DNA of 59,231 nucleotides, taken from positions 1 through 59,231 of the forward strand of contig JAEZFW010000018.1 in assembly GCA_023417315.1 (NCBI GenBank), written 5' to 3'. Positions 49,633-59,219 of the stretch are shown here, piece by piece. Made by a program: the position numbers and the translations under genes. This DNA comes from Pseudomonadota bacterium (GTDB taxonomy: Bacteria; Pseudomonadota; Gammaproteobacteria; Steroidobacterales; Steroidobacteraceae). Every line of letters starts with the position of its first letter. Position 1 is the first letter of the stretch. The notes under the pieces were generated by a model. It had not been told where the DNA came from. It was given only the letters and a program-made list of their open reading frames with translations, and did no database searches.

Positions 49633-52122
49633 TCATCCCCTCCGCAACGTTTCCACTGGCGGGTGGTTCACGACCGATCGAGTGGCCCATGTGCCGCTGA
49701 TTCCGACGAGCAGCGCGCCCGCGACAAGCCCGACGCCCCATACGGTGATGTCGAACGTGTAGTCGAGATTGAAGACGCGGGTCGCGAGGAAGTAGCCCGC
49801 AGCGGTTGCGCCGATCGCTGCGAGGGTTCCGGCAAGAAGTCCCAGCATCGTGAACTCAGCGGCAACGCCTTGCAGCACGATCCGTCGACGTGCGCCGAGC
49901 GTGCGCAGCATCGCACTCTCGTAACGACGCTCATCTCGCGTTGATTGGATCGCTGCAAGCAATACGGTGATGCCCGCGAGCAGCGTGAAGCCGAATACGT
50001 ACTGAACGGCGAGCGACGCCTTATCCATCACACCACGCACCTGCGCGAGGATCGCATCCAAGTCGATGGCCGTGACCTCCGGGAACTGTCTCATGAATTC
50101 GAGCAGCACCGGCTTGCGATCTTGGGGCACGTGCACGCTCGTGATGTACGTTCCGACCGTGTCGTTGAGAACGCCCGGTGAGAACACCATGAAAAAGTTC
50201 GGACGGAAAGTATCCCACTGTACTTGGCGGAAGCTCGTCACTTTCGCGGTGATGCTTTCGCCTGCGACATCGTAAGTGAGTGCATCGCCGAGCTCGAGAC
50301 CCAGTGCCTCTGCGACCTCGATCTCGACCGACACGCGCGGTCCGCCTTCATCCCCTTCGCGCCACCAGGTGCCTTGCACCAGCGTGTTGTCGATCTGCAT
50401 CGTTTCCGACCAGGTGAGATTCGCTTCGCGCTCAACGAACTCGCGTCCGCGGTCGGTCGGAAACTGCAAGTCAGAAACCGATTCTCCGTTGATCTGCACG
50501 AGCCGCGCACGCACCATCGGCACGAGCTGCGGTGCATCGAAATCGCGCTCGGCGAAGAACGCTCGCACACCGTCGGCTTGGTCGGGTCGGATGTTGATCA
50601 TGAAATGATTGGGCGCATCGGCCGGCAAGCTCGCGCGCCATTCCTGCATCAAGTCGTCGCGCACGACCGCGAGCAGTAACAGCACCATGAGCCCCAAACC
50701 GAATGCCACGATTTGGATGACGCTGTCGCGACCGCGCCGCGCGATGTTCGCCATACCGTAGCGCCACGACACCCCCACGCTGCCGCGCAGGCGGCCGAGC
50801 GCCAACACGAGGAGCCAACCGGCGCCGATGAGGACAGCGAAAGTGCAGAGCGTCGCCGCGAAGACATAGAAGAGCAACGAGAAGTCACGGATGAGCCACG
50901 CGAGCAGCGCGATGAGCGCCGCGAATGCGGTGCCATAAACGGTCGCGTACCGCAGGGGAGGCGGCTCGAGATTGCGTCTTAGAACGCGCGCGGGTGGCAC
51001 GTGGCGCAGCTGCAAGAGCGGCGGAAGCGCGAAGCCGATCAGAATCGTGATCGATGTCATGAGCCCGAGCCAGGCGGCGCTCCAATCCGGGCGCGGTAGA
51101 TCCCCGCGCACGAGATCTTTCAACAAATAGGCAATGCCTTCCTGAGCGCCATAACCGATCAAGGCACCCACGATGCCGGCGCCAATGGCAATCATCGCGA
51201 GCTCGAGCACGCTGATCGCGAGCACGAGACGCTGCGCAGCGCCCAAGCTTTTCATCAGCGCCACGGTATCGAGATGTCGTGCCACATAGCGGCGCGCGGA
51301 GATCGCGACGGCGATCGCTGCGAGCAGGACCGTCACGAGCGCGGAGAGGTTCAAGAATCGTCCAGCGCGATCGATTGCAGAGCGGATCTGCGGACTGGCA
51401 TCCGTGATGTCGGCGAGCCGTTCAGTCGGTTTCTTGCGCGCGGAAAGTGCTTGCTTGAAGGCGCTCACTACTTGGGAATCGCCGGCAAACAAGAAGGCAT
51501 GCGACACGCGGCTGCCTTGTTGAACGAGCCCAGTGGCCGGGACCTCATCCAAGCGCATGAGCAGCGTGGGCGCCAGATCGACGAACTGCGAACCTTGATC
51601 CGGTCGATAGTCGAGTACACGAGCGACCGTCAGCTCGGCGTTTCCGACTTGAATGCGATCCCCGACTTCGGCGTCCAATTGGGCGAACAGCCGTGCCTCG
51701 AGCCAGGCCTCGCCATGACCTGGGATGCCTTCGGCTTCGCGCGCACGCCCGAACGGCACATCGGCAATGCGCACGCGGCCGCGTAACGGATAACCCTCGG
51801 ATACGGCGCGGATGGCACTCAACGCGCTGTTATCGCCCTTCAGCACGACGCTCGGAAATGTGGATAGCTGTGCGGTTCTGAGGCCAGCTTCGTGAGCGAG
51901 CGTGAGGTATTCCGAATCGATCGGCGATCGCGATTGCAGGCGCAGATCGGCTGCAAGCACTTCGCCTGCTTGTTGATCCACCGCTCGACTGACGCGACTC
52001 GTGAAGAAGCCTACCGCCGTGAGCGCCGAAACCGCCACGAGCAACGCAAGCATCAGCACGCGCAGCTCGCCGGATTTGCCATCGCGTGCGAGCGTCAGAA
52101 TCGCAAGGCGCAGCGCCTTCAT
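49633..52122 (-). CDS. ybbP: ABC transporter permease, YbbP-like (FtsX-domain)
   Basis: 829 residues with about ten transmembrane helices: one at the N-terminus, a large periplasmic region (about 50-250), helix groups at 260-380 and 395-475, a second large periplasmic region (about 500-680), and the last FtsX block at 690-825. Partner of the YbbA-like ATPase, with which it overlaps by 4 bp. In E. coli ybbP likewise lies with ybbA beside tesA. Presumably an envelope export or mechanotransmission complex for lipids or thioesterase-linked products. The substrate is unknown. Confidence 0.9.
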   Translation of the reverse strand: MKALRLAILTLARDGKSGELRVLMLALLVAVSALTAVGFFTSRVSRAVDQQAGEVLAADLRLQSRSPIDSEYLTLAHEAGLRTAQLSTFPSVVLKGDNSALSAIRAVSEGYPLRGRVRIADVPFGRAREAEGIPGHGEAWLEARLFAQLDAEVGDRIQVGNAELTVARVLDYRPDQGSQFVDLAPTLLMRLDEVPATGLVQQGSRVSHAFLFAGDSQVVSAFKQALSARKKPTERLADITDASPQIRSAIDRAGRFLNLSALVTVLLAAIAVAISARRYVARHLDTVALMKSLGAAQRLVLAISVLELAMIAIGAGIVGALIGYGAQEGIAYLLKDLVRGDLPRPDWSAAWLGLMTSITILIGFALPPLLQLRHVPPARVLRRNLEPPPLRYATVYGTAFAALIALLAWLIRDFSLLFYVFAATLCTFAVLIGAGWLLVLALGRLRGSVGVSWRYGMANIARRGRDSVIQIVAFGLGLMVLLLLAVVRDDLMQEWRASLPADAPNHFMINIRPDQADGVRAFFAERDFDAPQLVPMVRARLVQINGESVSDLQFPTDRGREFVEREANLTWSETMQIDNTLVQGTWWREGDEGGPRVSVEIEVAEALGLELGDALTYDVAGESITAKVTSFRQVQWDTFRPNFFMVFSPGVLNDTVGTYITSVHVPQDRKPVLLEFMRQFPEVTAIDLDAILAQVRGVMDKASLAVQYVFGFTLLAGITVLLAAIQSTRDERRYESAMLRTLGARRRIVLQGVAAEFTMLGLLAGTLAAIGATAAGYFLATRVFNLDYTFDITVWGVGLVAGALLVGISGTWATRSVVNHPPVETLRRG

Positions 52123-52796
52123 TCGACGATCCTCCCAGCCTCGATGCGTATGGTGCGTCCGCAGCGGCGTGCGATCGCGACATCGTGCGTGACGACGACG
52201 AGTGTCGTCTGCGCCGCTTTGTTCAAATCGAACAGAAGCTCGATGATGCGCTCGCCCGTTGCCGCGTCCAGATTTCCCGTCGGCTCATCCGCGAATAGCA
52301 CGGCCGGTTGCGTGACGAAGGCACGCGCAATTGCGACGCGCTGTTGCTCGCCGCCAGACAATTGACGCGGGTAGTGCTCCCGACGCGCCGACAGATTCAC
52401 CTGTGCAAGTACCGCGGCTGCCGCCTCACGCGCATTCGGTTTGCCTGCGAGCTCCAGCGGCAGCATGACGTTCTCGATGGCCGTCAATGAGGGGACCAAA
52501 TGAAAAGATTGGAAAACGAACCCGACGTGGTTCGCGCGCACTGCAGCTCGGCCATCTTCGTCGAGCGATGTCAATTCTTTGCCGTCCAACCAAATGCGTC
52601 CGCTCGTCGGCTCATCGAGCCCTGCGAGTAACGCGAGCAGCGTCGATTTCCCGGCACCCGAAGCGCCGATGATCGCGACCGTCTCCGCAGAAGCGATATG
52701 CAGGTCAACATCGGACACTATGGTCAGTGTTCCCTCCGGACTGCTAACCTGTTTGGTGATCTTTTCAGCTTTCAGAACCGGTTCGGCGATGTGCAT
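52119..52796 (-). CDS. ybbA: ABC transporter ATP-binding protein, YbbA-like
   Basis: 225 residues from ATG 52796. Walker A GASGAGKSTLLALLAG, Q-loop FVFQSFHLVPSL, signature LSGGEQQRVAIARAF, Walker B AVLFADEPTGNLD, and H-loop VVTHD. MacB/LolD-type ATPase working with the YbbP-like permease. The start at 52796 is chosen because homology begins there. A further upstream in-frame ATG (52868) would overlap tesA. The gene is divergent from tesA with only 28 bp between the starts. Confidence 0.93.
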   Translation of the reverse strand: MHIAEPVLKAEKITKQVSSPEGTLTIVSDVDLHIASAETVAIIGASGAGKSTLLALLAGLDEPTSGRIWLDGKELTSLDEDGRAAVRANHVGFVFQSFHLVPSLTAIENVMLPLELAGKPNAREAAAAVLAQVNLSARREHYPRQLSGGEQQRVAIARAFVTQPAVLFADEPTGNLDAATGERIIELLFDLNKAAQTTLVVVTHDVAIARRCGRTIRIEAGRIVE

Positions 52797-52824
52797 GTGG
52801 GGTTGGAGATTCAAACGCGGGCAA

Positions 52825-53448
52825 ATGTTGCGAATCGGGCTTCTGCTGCTCGGACTCGCGCTGAGCACTTTCGTTCACGCTCAGAGCGGTGCGGGCAAGC
52901 CGGTCATCTTGGTCGTCGGGGACAGCCTGAGCGCCGGTTACGGCATCGATGTGAAATCCACATGGGTCGCGTTGCTCGAACGCAGGCTGACGAAAGAAGG
53001 GTACGGATACCGCGTCGTGAATGCCAGCGCGAGCGGTGAGACGACCGGGGGTGCCCGTGCTCGGTTACCGCGTGCGCTCGAAGTACACAGGCCAGCCGTG
53101 GTCATTCTCGAGCTCGGCGGCAACGATGCGTTGCGAGGATTGCCGCTGCAGCAGATCGAGGGGAACCTGGAAGATATGATCGAGCGGTCGCAAGCAGCGG
53201 GTGCGAAGGTCGTCCTCGCAGGCATGCGAATTCCACCGAACTACGGTGCGGCGTACGCGGACCGCTTCCATGCACTCTACGGAGCGCTCGTGAGAGAGCA
53301 TGGCGTTCAGCATGTCGATTTCTTCCTCGAGGGCGTAGCGCTCGATGATGCGCTCATGCAAGCTGACGGCATTCATCCGTCGGCAGAAGCTCAGGCTCGA
53401 TTGTTGGACAACGTGTGGCCCGCTTTGCGAGCGACGCTCAAGAAATAA
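52825..53448 (+). CDS. tesA: Thioesterase I / lysophospholipase / arylesterase
   Basis: 207 residues with a signal peptide (MLRIGLLLLGLALSTFVHA), so periplasmic. SGNH/GDSL hydrolase: nucleophile Ser in VVGDSLSAGYG, Gly in SASGETTGG, Asn in LGGNDALRG, and the Asp-His pair in DGIHPS. Cleaves acyl-CoA, lysophospholipids and esters. The ybbA-ybbP pair divergent to it is the same arrangement as in E. coli. Any promoter of tesA must overlap the ybbA start. Confidence 0.92.
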   Translation: MLRIGLLLLGLALSTFVHAQSGAGKPVILVVGDSLSAGYGIDVKSTWVALLERRLTKEGYGYRVVNASASGETTGGARARLPRALEVHRPAVVILELGGNDALRGLPLQQIEGNLEDMIERSQAAGAKVVLAGMRIPPNYGAAYADRFHALYGALVREHGVQHVDFFLEGVALDDALMQADGIHPSAEAQARLLDNVWPALRATLKK

Positions 53449-53468
53449 AGAATGTGACAGGGGGGCTC

Positions 53469-55148
53469 GTGGAGAAAATCTGGATCAAGAACTATCCGCC
53501 CGGCGTGCCGGCCGAGATCAACCCGGATGAGTACGCATCTCTCGTAAAGCTTCTCGACGAAAGCTGCGCGCGCTTTGCGGATCTACCTGCATTCACGAGC
53601 ATGGACAAGACCATCTCGTATGCGGAGTACGACCGGCTCGCGCGCGATTTCGCCGCATGGCTGCAGGGGGCGGGGCTGCAGAAAGGCGATCGGATCGCTC
53701 TGATGCTGCCGAACGTCTTCCAATATCCCATCGCGTTGTTAGGTGCCTTGCGCGCCGGCCTCACTGTCGTCAATACGAACCCGCTCTACACCGCGCGTGA
53801 GTTGGAGCATCAGCTCAAGGATTCGGGGGCGAAAGCGATCGTCATTCTTGAGAACTTTGCACACGTGCTCGAACAAGTGATCGCGCGCACGGAGCTCGAG
53901 CATGTGCTCGTCACTGCAGTCGGCGATTTGCTCAGCTGGCCCAAATCGATGCTCGTGAACGTCGTCGTGCGACACGTGCGCAAGCAAGTCAAGCCGTGGA
54001 CCTTGCCTCGATCGATTTCCTACAAAGACGCGCTCACTGAAGGGCATTATCTCGACTTCAAGCCCGTCTCGCTTACGCACGAGGACATTGCCTTCCTGCA
54101 ATACACGGGCGGCACCACCGGCGTCGCTAAGGGAGCGATGCTCACGCATCGGAACATGGTTGCAAACGTACTGCAGTCGGCCTCCTGGATCGGCACGAAT
54201 GCTCGTCCGGGTCGCGATACGCTCATTACGGCGCTGCCGCTGTATCACATCTTTGCATTGACGGCGAACTGGAGCGTCTTCGTCAAGTTCGGCGCACGCA
54301 ACATTTTGATCGCGAATCCCCGCGACTTCGGGGCATTCGTCAAAGAGATGAAGAAGTACAAGTTCAGCTACATCTCTGGCGTCAACACGTTGTTCAATGC
54401 GCTGTTGCACACACCTGGATTCTCCGAAGTGGATTTCAGCGAGCTGCGCATCACCCTGGGCGGCGGCATGGCGGTGCAGCGCTCGGTGGCCGAACACTGG
54501 AAGAAAGTCACCGGCAACGTGCTCACCCAGGCGTGGGGCTTGACCGAAACCTCGCCAGCCGCGTGCATCAATCCGTTCTCGCTCGATGAGTTCAACGGCT
54601 CGATCGGTCTACCGATCCCGTCCACAGAGATCAGCATTCGGGATGATTCGGGGAAGGAGCTCGGCGTTGGCGAGATCGGCGAGATCTGCGTTCGCGGCCC
54701 GCAAGTGATGCTTGGCTACTGGAATCGTCCAGACGAGACGGCGCAGGTCATGTTCGAGGATTGGCTGCGCACCGGGGATATCGGGCGTATGGATCAAGAA
54801 GGATTCGTCTACATCGAAGATCGCAAGAAGGACATGATCTTGGTGTCCGGGTTTAACGTCTATCCCAACGAAGTTGAGAGCGTTGCCGCAACCCATCGAG
54901 GCATCCTCGAAGTCGCCGCAGTCGCACAACCCGACGAGCGATCAGGCGAAGTGGTTGCCTTGTTCGTCGTAAAAAAGGACCAGAACGTCACCGAGCAGCA
55001 GATCATCGATCATTGTCGCAGTGAGCTCACCGGCTACAAGGTCCCGAAGCACGTCTATTTCCGCAAGGAGCTGCCGAAAACGAACGTCGGGAAAATCTTG
55101 AGGCGGGCGCTACGCGACGAAATCAAGAAAGAGTCAGAGACTGCGTAA
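53469..55148 (+). CDS. fadD: Long-chain acyl-CoA synthetase
   Basis: 559 residues, colinear with E. coli FadD (561). Activates long-chain fatty acids to acyl-CoA with ATP at the inner membrane. Adenylation motifs: LQYTGGTTGVAKGAM (P-loop), YHIFALT, GWGLTETSP-like WGLTETSP, LRTGDIG, DRKKDMILVSGFNVYPNE, and the catalytic Lys in NVGKILRR. GTG 53469 (EKIWIKNYPPGVPAEINPD) matches the FadD N-terminus and has GGGGG upstream. A longer frame from 53415 would overlap tesA. Confidence 0.95.
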   Translation: MEKIWIKNYPPGVPAEINPDEYASLVKLLDESCARFADLPAFTSMDKTISYAEYDRLARDFAAWLQGAGLQKGDRIALMLPNVFQYPIALLGALRAGLTVVNTNPLYTARELEHQLKDSGAKAIVILENFAHVLEQVIARTELEHVLVTAVGDLLSWPKSMLVNVVVRHVRKQVKPWTLPRSISYKDALTEGHYLDFKPVSLTHEDIAFLQYTGGTTGVAKGAMLTHRNMVANVLQSASWIGTNARPGRDTLITALPLYHIFALTANWSVFVKFGARNILIANPRDFGAFVKEMKKYKFSYISGVNTLFNALLHTPGFSEVDFSELRITLGGGMAVQRSVAEHWKKVTGNVLTQAWGLTETSPAACINPFSLDEFNGSIGLPIPSTEISIRDDSGKELGVGEIGEICVRGPQVMLGYWNRPDETAQVMFEDWLRTGDIGRMDQEGFVYIEDRKKDMILVSGFNVYPNEVESVAATHRGILEVAAVAQPDERSGEVVALFVVKKDQNVTEQQIIDHCRSELTGYKVPKHVYFRKELPKTNVGKILRRALRDEIKKESETA

Positions 55149-55200
55149 CGCAGAAGGAAGAGGTCGTGACCATGGGGTGAAGACAACAGCTCAGTGAGCC

Positions 55201-55258
55201 CGTTGCGGCGTTCTGGCCAGTGTCCAGTTGCCAGTTGCCCACTCCGCCCGCCGCAACG
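55201..55258. repeat. Array I: CCAGT-type heptamers enclosed by a 10-bp stem (terminator-like)
   Basis: Stem CGTTGCGGCG (55201-55210) with CGCCGCAACG (55249-55258), perfect. Inside lie GGCCAGT (55215-55221), GTCCAGT (55222-55228), TGCCAGT (55229-55235) and a decayed unit. The unit class is that of arrays A and H. It lies between convergent fadD and hemE and probably terminates both. Confidence 0.75.
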
Positions 55259-55269
55259 CGCCCGCCTCG

Positions 55270-56334
55270 CTAACCGCTTCCAACATGATACTGCGGACTC
55301 AGCTCATGAACCGCCGCAATCATCGCGCCTGCGTGTTCGGGCGGAACGGCTGGATGAATACCGTGCCCGAGATTGAAGACATGCCCGTGCCCGTGCCCGT
55401 AACTCTGAAGCACGCGGGCGACCTCTTCGCGAATGCGCGCAGGGGTAGCGTACAGACAATTCGGATCGAGATTGCCTTGTAGCGCGACGCGATCTGCGAC
55501 CGCACGACGCGCATCGCCCAGATCGGTGGTCCAATCGACCCCGAGCGCATCGCAGCCGCTCTCGCTCATGATCGATAACCAGGCGCCGCCTCCCTTCGTG
55601 AAGAAGATGACGGGCACGCGGCGATGCTCGTTCTCGCGCGTGAGGCCCTGCAAGATCCTCGTCATGTAGTCCAACGAGAACGCGCGATACTGCGCGGGGG
55701 TCAACACTCCGCCCCACGTATCGAAGAGCATGATGGCTTGCGCGCCTGCCGCGATCTGCGCATTGAGATAGGCGGTCGTGGACTTCGCTAACAATTCGAG
55801 CAGCGCATGCAATGTACGCGGCTCGTCGTACATCATGCGCTTGATGACCGAGAACTCGCGCGAGCTGCCGCCTTCGACTATGTACGTCGCCACCGTCCAG
55901 GGGCTGCCAGCAAATCCGATCAGAGGTACTCGGCCCGCAAGCTCGCGACGGATCAGCTGCACAGCATCGATCACGTAGCGCAGTTCCGTGTGGGGATCAG
56001 GAACACCTAGCCGCTCGACATCCTGCTGCGTTCGTACTGGACGCTCGATGCGCGGACCTTCTCCGGTTTCGAACTGCAAGCCGAGTCCGAGCGCGTGAGG
56101 AATCGTCAGGATATCGGAGAACAGAATCGCGGCATCGAGCGGAAAGCGCTCGAGCGGCTGCAGCGTGACTTCACACGCGAGCTCCGGCGTCATGCATAAC
56201 TTCAGGAAGCTGCCGGCCCGCGCTCGCGTGGCACGATACTCGGGCAGATAACGCCCCGCTTGACGCATCATCCAGACGGGCGTGCGTTCCACCGGCTGAC
56301 GCAGCAGCGCGCGAAGGAGTAGGTCGTTCTTCAT
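55270..56334 (-). CDS. hemE: Uroporphyrinogen decarboxylase
   Basis: 354 residues. Removes the four acetate carboxyls of uroporphyrinogen III in haem synthesis. Substrate-binding N-terminus PVWMMRQAGRYLPEYR, catalytic Asp region AILFSDILTIP, GFAGSPWTVATYIVEGG, and C-terminal FNLGHGIHPAVPPEH. Cytoplasmic homodimer. It lies 55 bp after dgt on the same strand. Confidence 0.97.
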   Translation of the reverse strand: MKNDLLLRALLRQPVERTPVWMMRQAGRYLPEYRATRARAGSFLKLCMTPELACEVTLQPLERFPLDAAILFSDILTIPHALGLGLQFETGEGPRIERPVRTQQDVERLGVPDPHTELRYVIDAVQLIRRELAGRVPLIGFAGSPWTVATYIVEGGSSREFSVIKRMMYDEPRTLHALLELLAKSTTAYLNAQIAAGAQAIMLFDTWGGVLTPAQYRAFSLDYMTRILQGLTRENEHRRVPVIFFTKGGGAWLSIMSESGCDALGVDWTTDLGDARRAVADRVALQGNLDPNCLYATPARIREEVARVLQSYGHGHGHVFNLGHGIHPAVPPEHAGAMIAAVHELSPQYHVGSG

Positions 56335-56389
56335 GAGTGAGCGCCTCGCAGCAATTCAGTGGGCGGGGAACGAATCGCGCTCGATGCGC

Positions 56390-57550
56390 TCAGCTGCGCT
56401 TCGCTGGATCGAACAGCCGTTCGTATTCGCCGATGGCGTAACGGTCCGTCATGCCCGCGATGTAGTCGGCAACTGCACGAGCGCGTCCCGCCTCGCCGGA
56501 TTCCTCCTGCATCTGCTTGGCAGCAATGTGATGCTCGCTCGGCAGTAATTCGGGGCGCGCAAAGAAGGTTTCAAAAAGGCTACGCACCACTTGCTGCGCC
56601 TTATTCGTCATCCGCAGCACTCGATAGTGCCGATAGACGTGATCACGAAGATAGCGCTTCAATTCGAGATGCTCCGCCGCGATCGACTCACTGAAAGACA
56701 CGAGGGGAGTCGATAACGAGCGGACCGCATCGACGTCCCGTGGGTGGGCATCCTCGATTCGGCTCGTCGTCGTTTCGATCAGGTCCACGACAACGTGATT
56801 GATCATCCTGCGAACGACTTCGTGGATCAGCCGTCGCTCATTGAGACCGGGATGCGCTGCAGTGACAGCTTGGTGTTCTCGTGCGAACAGAGGCACTTGT
56901 CCGAGGTCATTCAGATCCATCAACCCTGCCCGCAAACCGTCATCCAGATCGTGATTGTTATAGGCGATCTCATCGGCGACGTTCGCAATCTGCGCTTCGA
57001 GCGAAGGTTGCTGGCGCTTGATGAAGCGCTCACCCAACTCGCCGAGCTTGCGAGCATTGTTCAATGAGCAATGCTTGAGGATGCCTTCGCGCGTTTCGAA
57101 CGTGAGATTGAGCCCGGGAAAGTCGGCATAACGCTCCTCGAGTTCATCGACGACACGCAACGATTGCAAATTGTGCTCGAAGCCTCCGTGTTCGCGCATG
57201 CATTCGTTCAGCGCATCCTGACCCGCATGTCCGAAAGGCGTGTGCCCAAGATCGTGCGCCAGACAGATCGCTTCGACGAGTGTTTCATTCAATTGCAACG
57301 CTCGTGCGATCGTTCTGGCGATCTGAGCGACCTCGATGCTGTGCGTGAGGCGGGTGCGGTAGAGATCACCCTCGTGATTTACGAAAACCTGCGTCTTGTA
57401 GACTAAGCGTCGAAATGCATTGGAATGGATGATCCGATCGCGATCGCGCTGGAACTCGCTACGCAAGGCAGGCGGCGGCTCGGCGAAGCGTCGGCCGCGC
57501 GTGAGGGCATCGTGCGCCGCGTAGACGGCAAGTGATGAAGCAGCGGTCAT
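56390..57550 (-). CDS. dgt: dGTP triphosphohydrolase-like HD-domain protein
   Basis: 386 residues. HD-superfamily dNTPase: RTRLTHSIEVAQIART and HDLGHTPFGHAGQDAL hold the metal-binding His and Asp residues, with EIAYNNHDLDDGL downstream. Hydrolyses dGTP or other dNTPs to nucleoside and triphosphate. The length fits the dgt-like group, not the longer E. coli Dgt. It lies between aroB (28 bp upstream) and hemE. Confidence 0.9.
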   Translation of the reverse strand: MTAASSLAVYAAHDALTRGRRFAEPPPALRSEFQRDRDRIIHSNAFRRLVYKTQVFVNHEGDLYRTRLTHSIEVAQIARTIARALQLNETLVEAICLAHDLGHTPFGHAGQDALNECMREHGGFEHNLQSLRVVDELEERYADFPGLNLTFETREGILKHCSLNNARKLGELGERFIKRQQPSLEAQIANVADEIAYNNHDLDDGLRAGLMDLNDLGQVPLFAREHQAVTAAHPGLNERRLIHEVVRRMINHVVVDLIETTTSRIEDAHPRDVDAVRSLSTPLVSFSESIAAEHLELKRYLRDHVYRHYRVLRMTNKAQQVVRSLFETFFARPELLPSEHHIAAKQMQEESGEAGRARAVADYIAGMTDRYAIGEYERLFDPAKRS

Positions 57551-57578
57551 CGAATACGTTCAACCGCGCGAGCGGTGC

Positions 57579-58673
57579 TCAACCGAAGTGCTGCGCGAGC
57601 GTAGCGTCTAGCGCTTCTTTTGGATAGTCGCCGACGATGTCTGCTTTGCCTAATTCACGCAAGAGCACGAGACGGACGCGCCCTTCGAGCACTTTTTTGT
57701 CCATCCCCATGAGCTGCATCGCGCGCGCGGCACCGATCTTGGGCGCGTCGGTGGGCAAGCCGAAGCGCCCTAAAAGGCGCACGGCACGGTCGCGATCGGC
57801 CGCCGAGATCCATCCGAGCTGCGCGGACATGTCCGCCGCAACGCTCATGCCGGCTGCAACGGCCTCGCCGTGCAGCCAAGTGCCGTAACCTGCAGCTGTC
57901 TCGATGGCATGACCGAACGTGTGGCCGAGATTCAAGATGGCGCGCAGTCCTGCTTCGCGTTCATCCGTGGCAACGACTTCGGCCTTGATCTGACAGGAAC
58001 GTTTGACGGCGTGAACGATCGCTGATTCTTCGCGATTCGCGAGCGCATCGGTGTGCTCCTCGAGCCATTCGAGAAAACCTACATCGTAAATGAGTCCGTA
58101 CTTCACGACTTCCGCGAGACCCGCCCGGTATTCACGCTCCGAAAGCGTTCTTAGCGTCTCGATATCGGCGAGCACACAGCGCGGCTGGTGGAAGGCGCCG
58201 ATCATGTTCTTGCCTTTCGGATGGTTGACCCCCGTCTTACCGCCGACGGAAGAGTCGACCTGCGAGAGCAGCGTGGTTGGGATCTGGATGTAATCGATTC
58301 CTCGCTGATAGCAGGCCGCAGCGAACCCAGCCATATCGCCTATGACGCCGCCGCCGAGCGCGATCACCGCCGCATCGCGATTCAAGCGCGCGTCCATGAG
58401 CGCATCGAGAATTCGAGATACGGTAGCGAGCGTTTTGTGCTGCTCGCCATCCGGAAGCACGATCTCGGTCGTCCGATGATCCCGCAGGCCTTGCTTCAGA
58501 GCCCCGAGATGCAGCGCAGCGATGGTCTCGTTCGTCACGATGAGCGCGCTGCGCGCACTCACGTTTGCGTCCAGCAATTCCGCATCGGACAGCAGATTCG
58601 ACCCAATTAGAATCGGATAGCTGCGCTCACCGAGGTCGATCTCGACGCGTTCGCGAATGAGTGATCCGCCCAT
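57579..58673 (-). CDS. aroB: 3-dehydroquinate synthase
   Basis: 364 residues. Second step of the shikimate pathway: DAHP to 3-dehydroquinate, with NAD and a divalent metal. NAD-binding GGGVIGDMAGFAAACYQRG, active-site DSSVGGKTGVNHPKGKNMIG, metal-ligand region LNLGHTFGHAIE. The start overlaps the aroK stop by 1 bp, so the two are translationally coupled. Confidence 0.97.
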   Translation of the reverse strand: MGGSLIRERVEIDLGERSYPILIGSNLLSDAELLDANVSARSALIVTNETIAALHLGALKQGLRDHRTTEIVLPDGEQHKTLATVSRILDALMDARLNRDAAVIALGGGVIGDMAGFAAACYQRGIDYIQIPTTLLSQVDSSVGGKTGVNHPKGKNMIGAFHQPRCVLADIETLRTLSEREYRAGLAEVVKYGLIYDVGFLEWLEEHTDALANREESAIVHAVKRSCQIKAEVVATDEREAGLRAILNLGHTFGHAIETAAGYGTWLHGEAVAAGMSVAADMSAQLGWISAADRDRAVRLLGRFGLPTDAPKIGAARAMQLMGMDKKVLEGRVRLVLLRELGKADIVGDYPKEALDATLAQHFG

Positions 58674-59206
58674 CAGTTCGGCATCTCCTTCAAGCGTTGA
58701 ATGATCTCGTCGGCCACCGCGCGGACCTGACGACCATCGGTAGTGACGGTAATCTGGGCGAGCGACTCGTACAGCGGCAGGCGGAAATTCATGAGCTCAC
58801 GAAGCTTGGCCTCCGGGTCATCTGTGTACAAAAGGGGACGCTGGCGACCGTGACGAGTTCGTTCGAGCTGCTGCTCGATCCCCGTGTGAAGATAGACCAC
58901 ACGACCGCGCGAACCCAGATGCTCTCGGTTCTCGGGAAGCAGAATGGCCCCGCCGCCGGTCGCGATGACGACGCCTGACAGCTGTGTCAGCGCATCGATC
59001 ACCTCGCGTTCACGCTCCCTGAAGCCCGCTTCGCCTTCCTTCTCGAAGATATAGGGAATGTCGACACCGGTGCGATGCTCGATCTCGGCATCGCTGTCGA
59101 AGAACTCGAGACGCAATAGGCGCGCCAACTGTCGACCGACGGCGGTCTTGCCTGAGCCCATCGGTCCGATGAGGAAGATGTTGTTGGTGCGCGCGCTGGA
59201 GTTCAT
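58673..59206 (-). CDS. aroK: Shikimate kinase
   Basis: 177 residues. Phosphorylates shikimate with ATP. P-loop GPMGSGKTAVGRQLA, shikimate-binding DSDAEIE and FREREREV, and ATGGGAILLPENR. ATG 59206 is chosen over an in-frame ATG at 59221, because the latter would lie inside the putative -10 element (59220-59225). aroK-aroB is a standard gammaproteobacterial unit. Confidence 0.95.
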   Translation of the reverse strand: MNSSARTNNIFLIGPMGSGKTAVGRQLARLLRLEFFDSDAEIEHRTGVDIPYIFEKEGEAGFREREREVIDALTQLSGVVIATGGGAILLPENREHLGSRGRVVYLHTGIEQQLERTRHGRQRPLLYTDDPEAKLRELMNFRLPLYESLAQITVTTDGRQVRAVADEIIQRLKEMPN

Positions 59207-59219
59207 GCGAGATCGCGGC

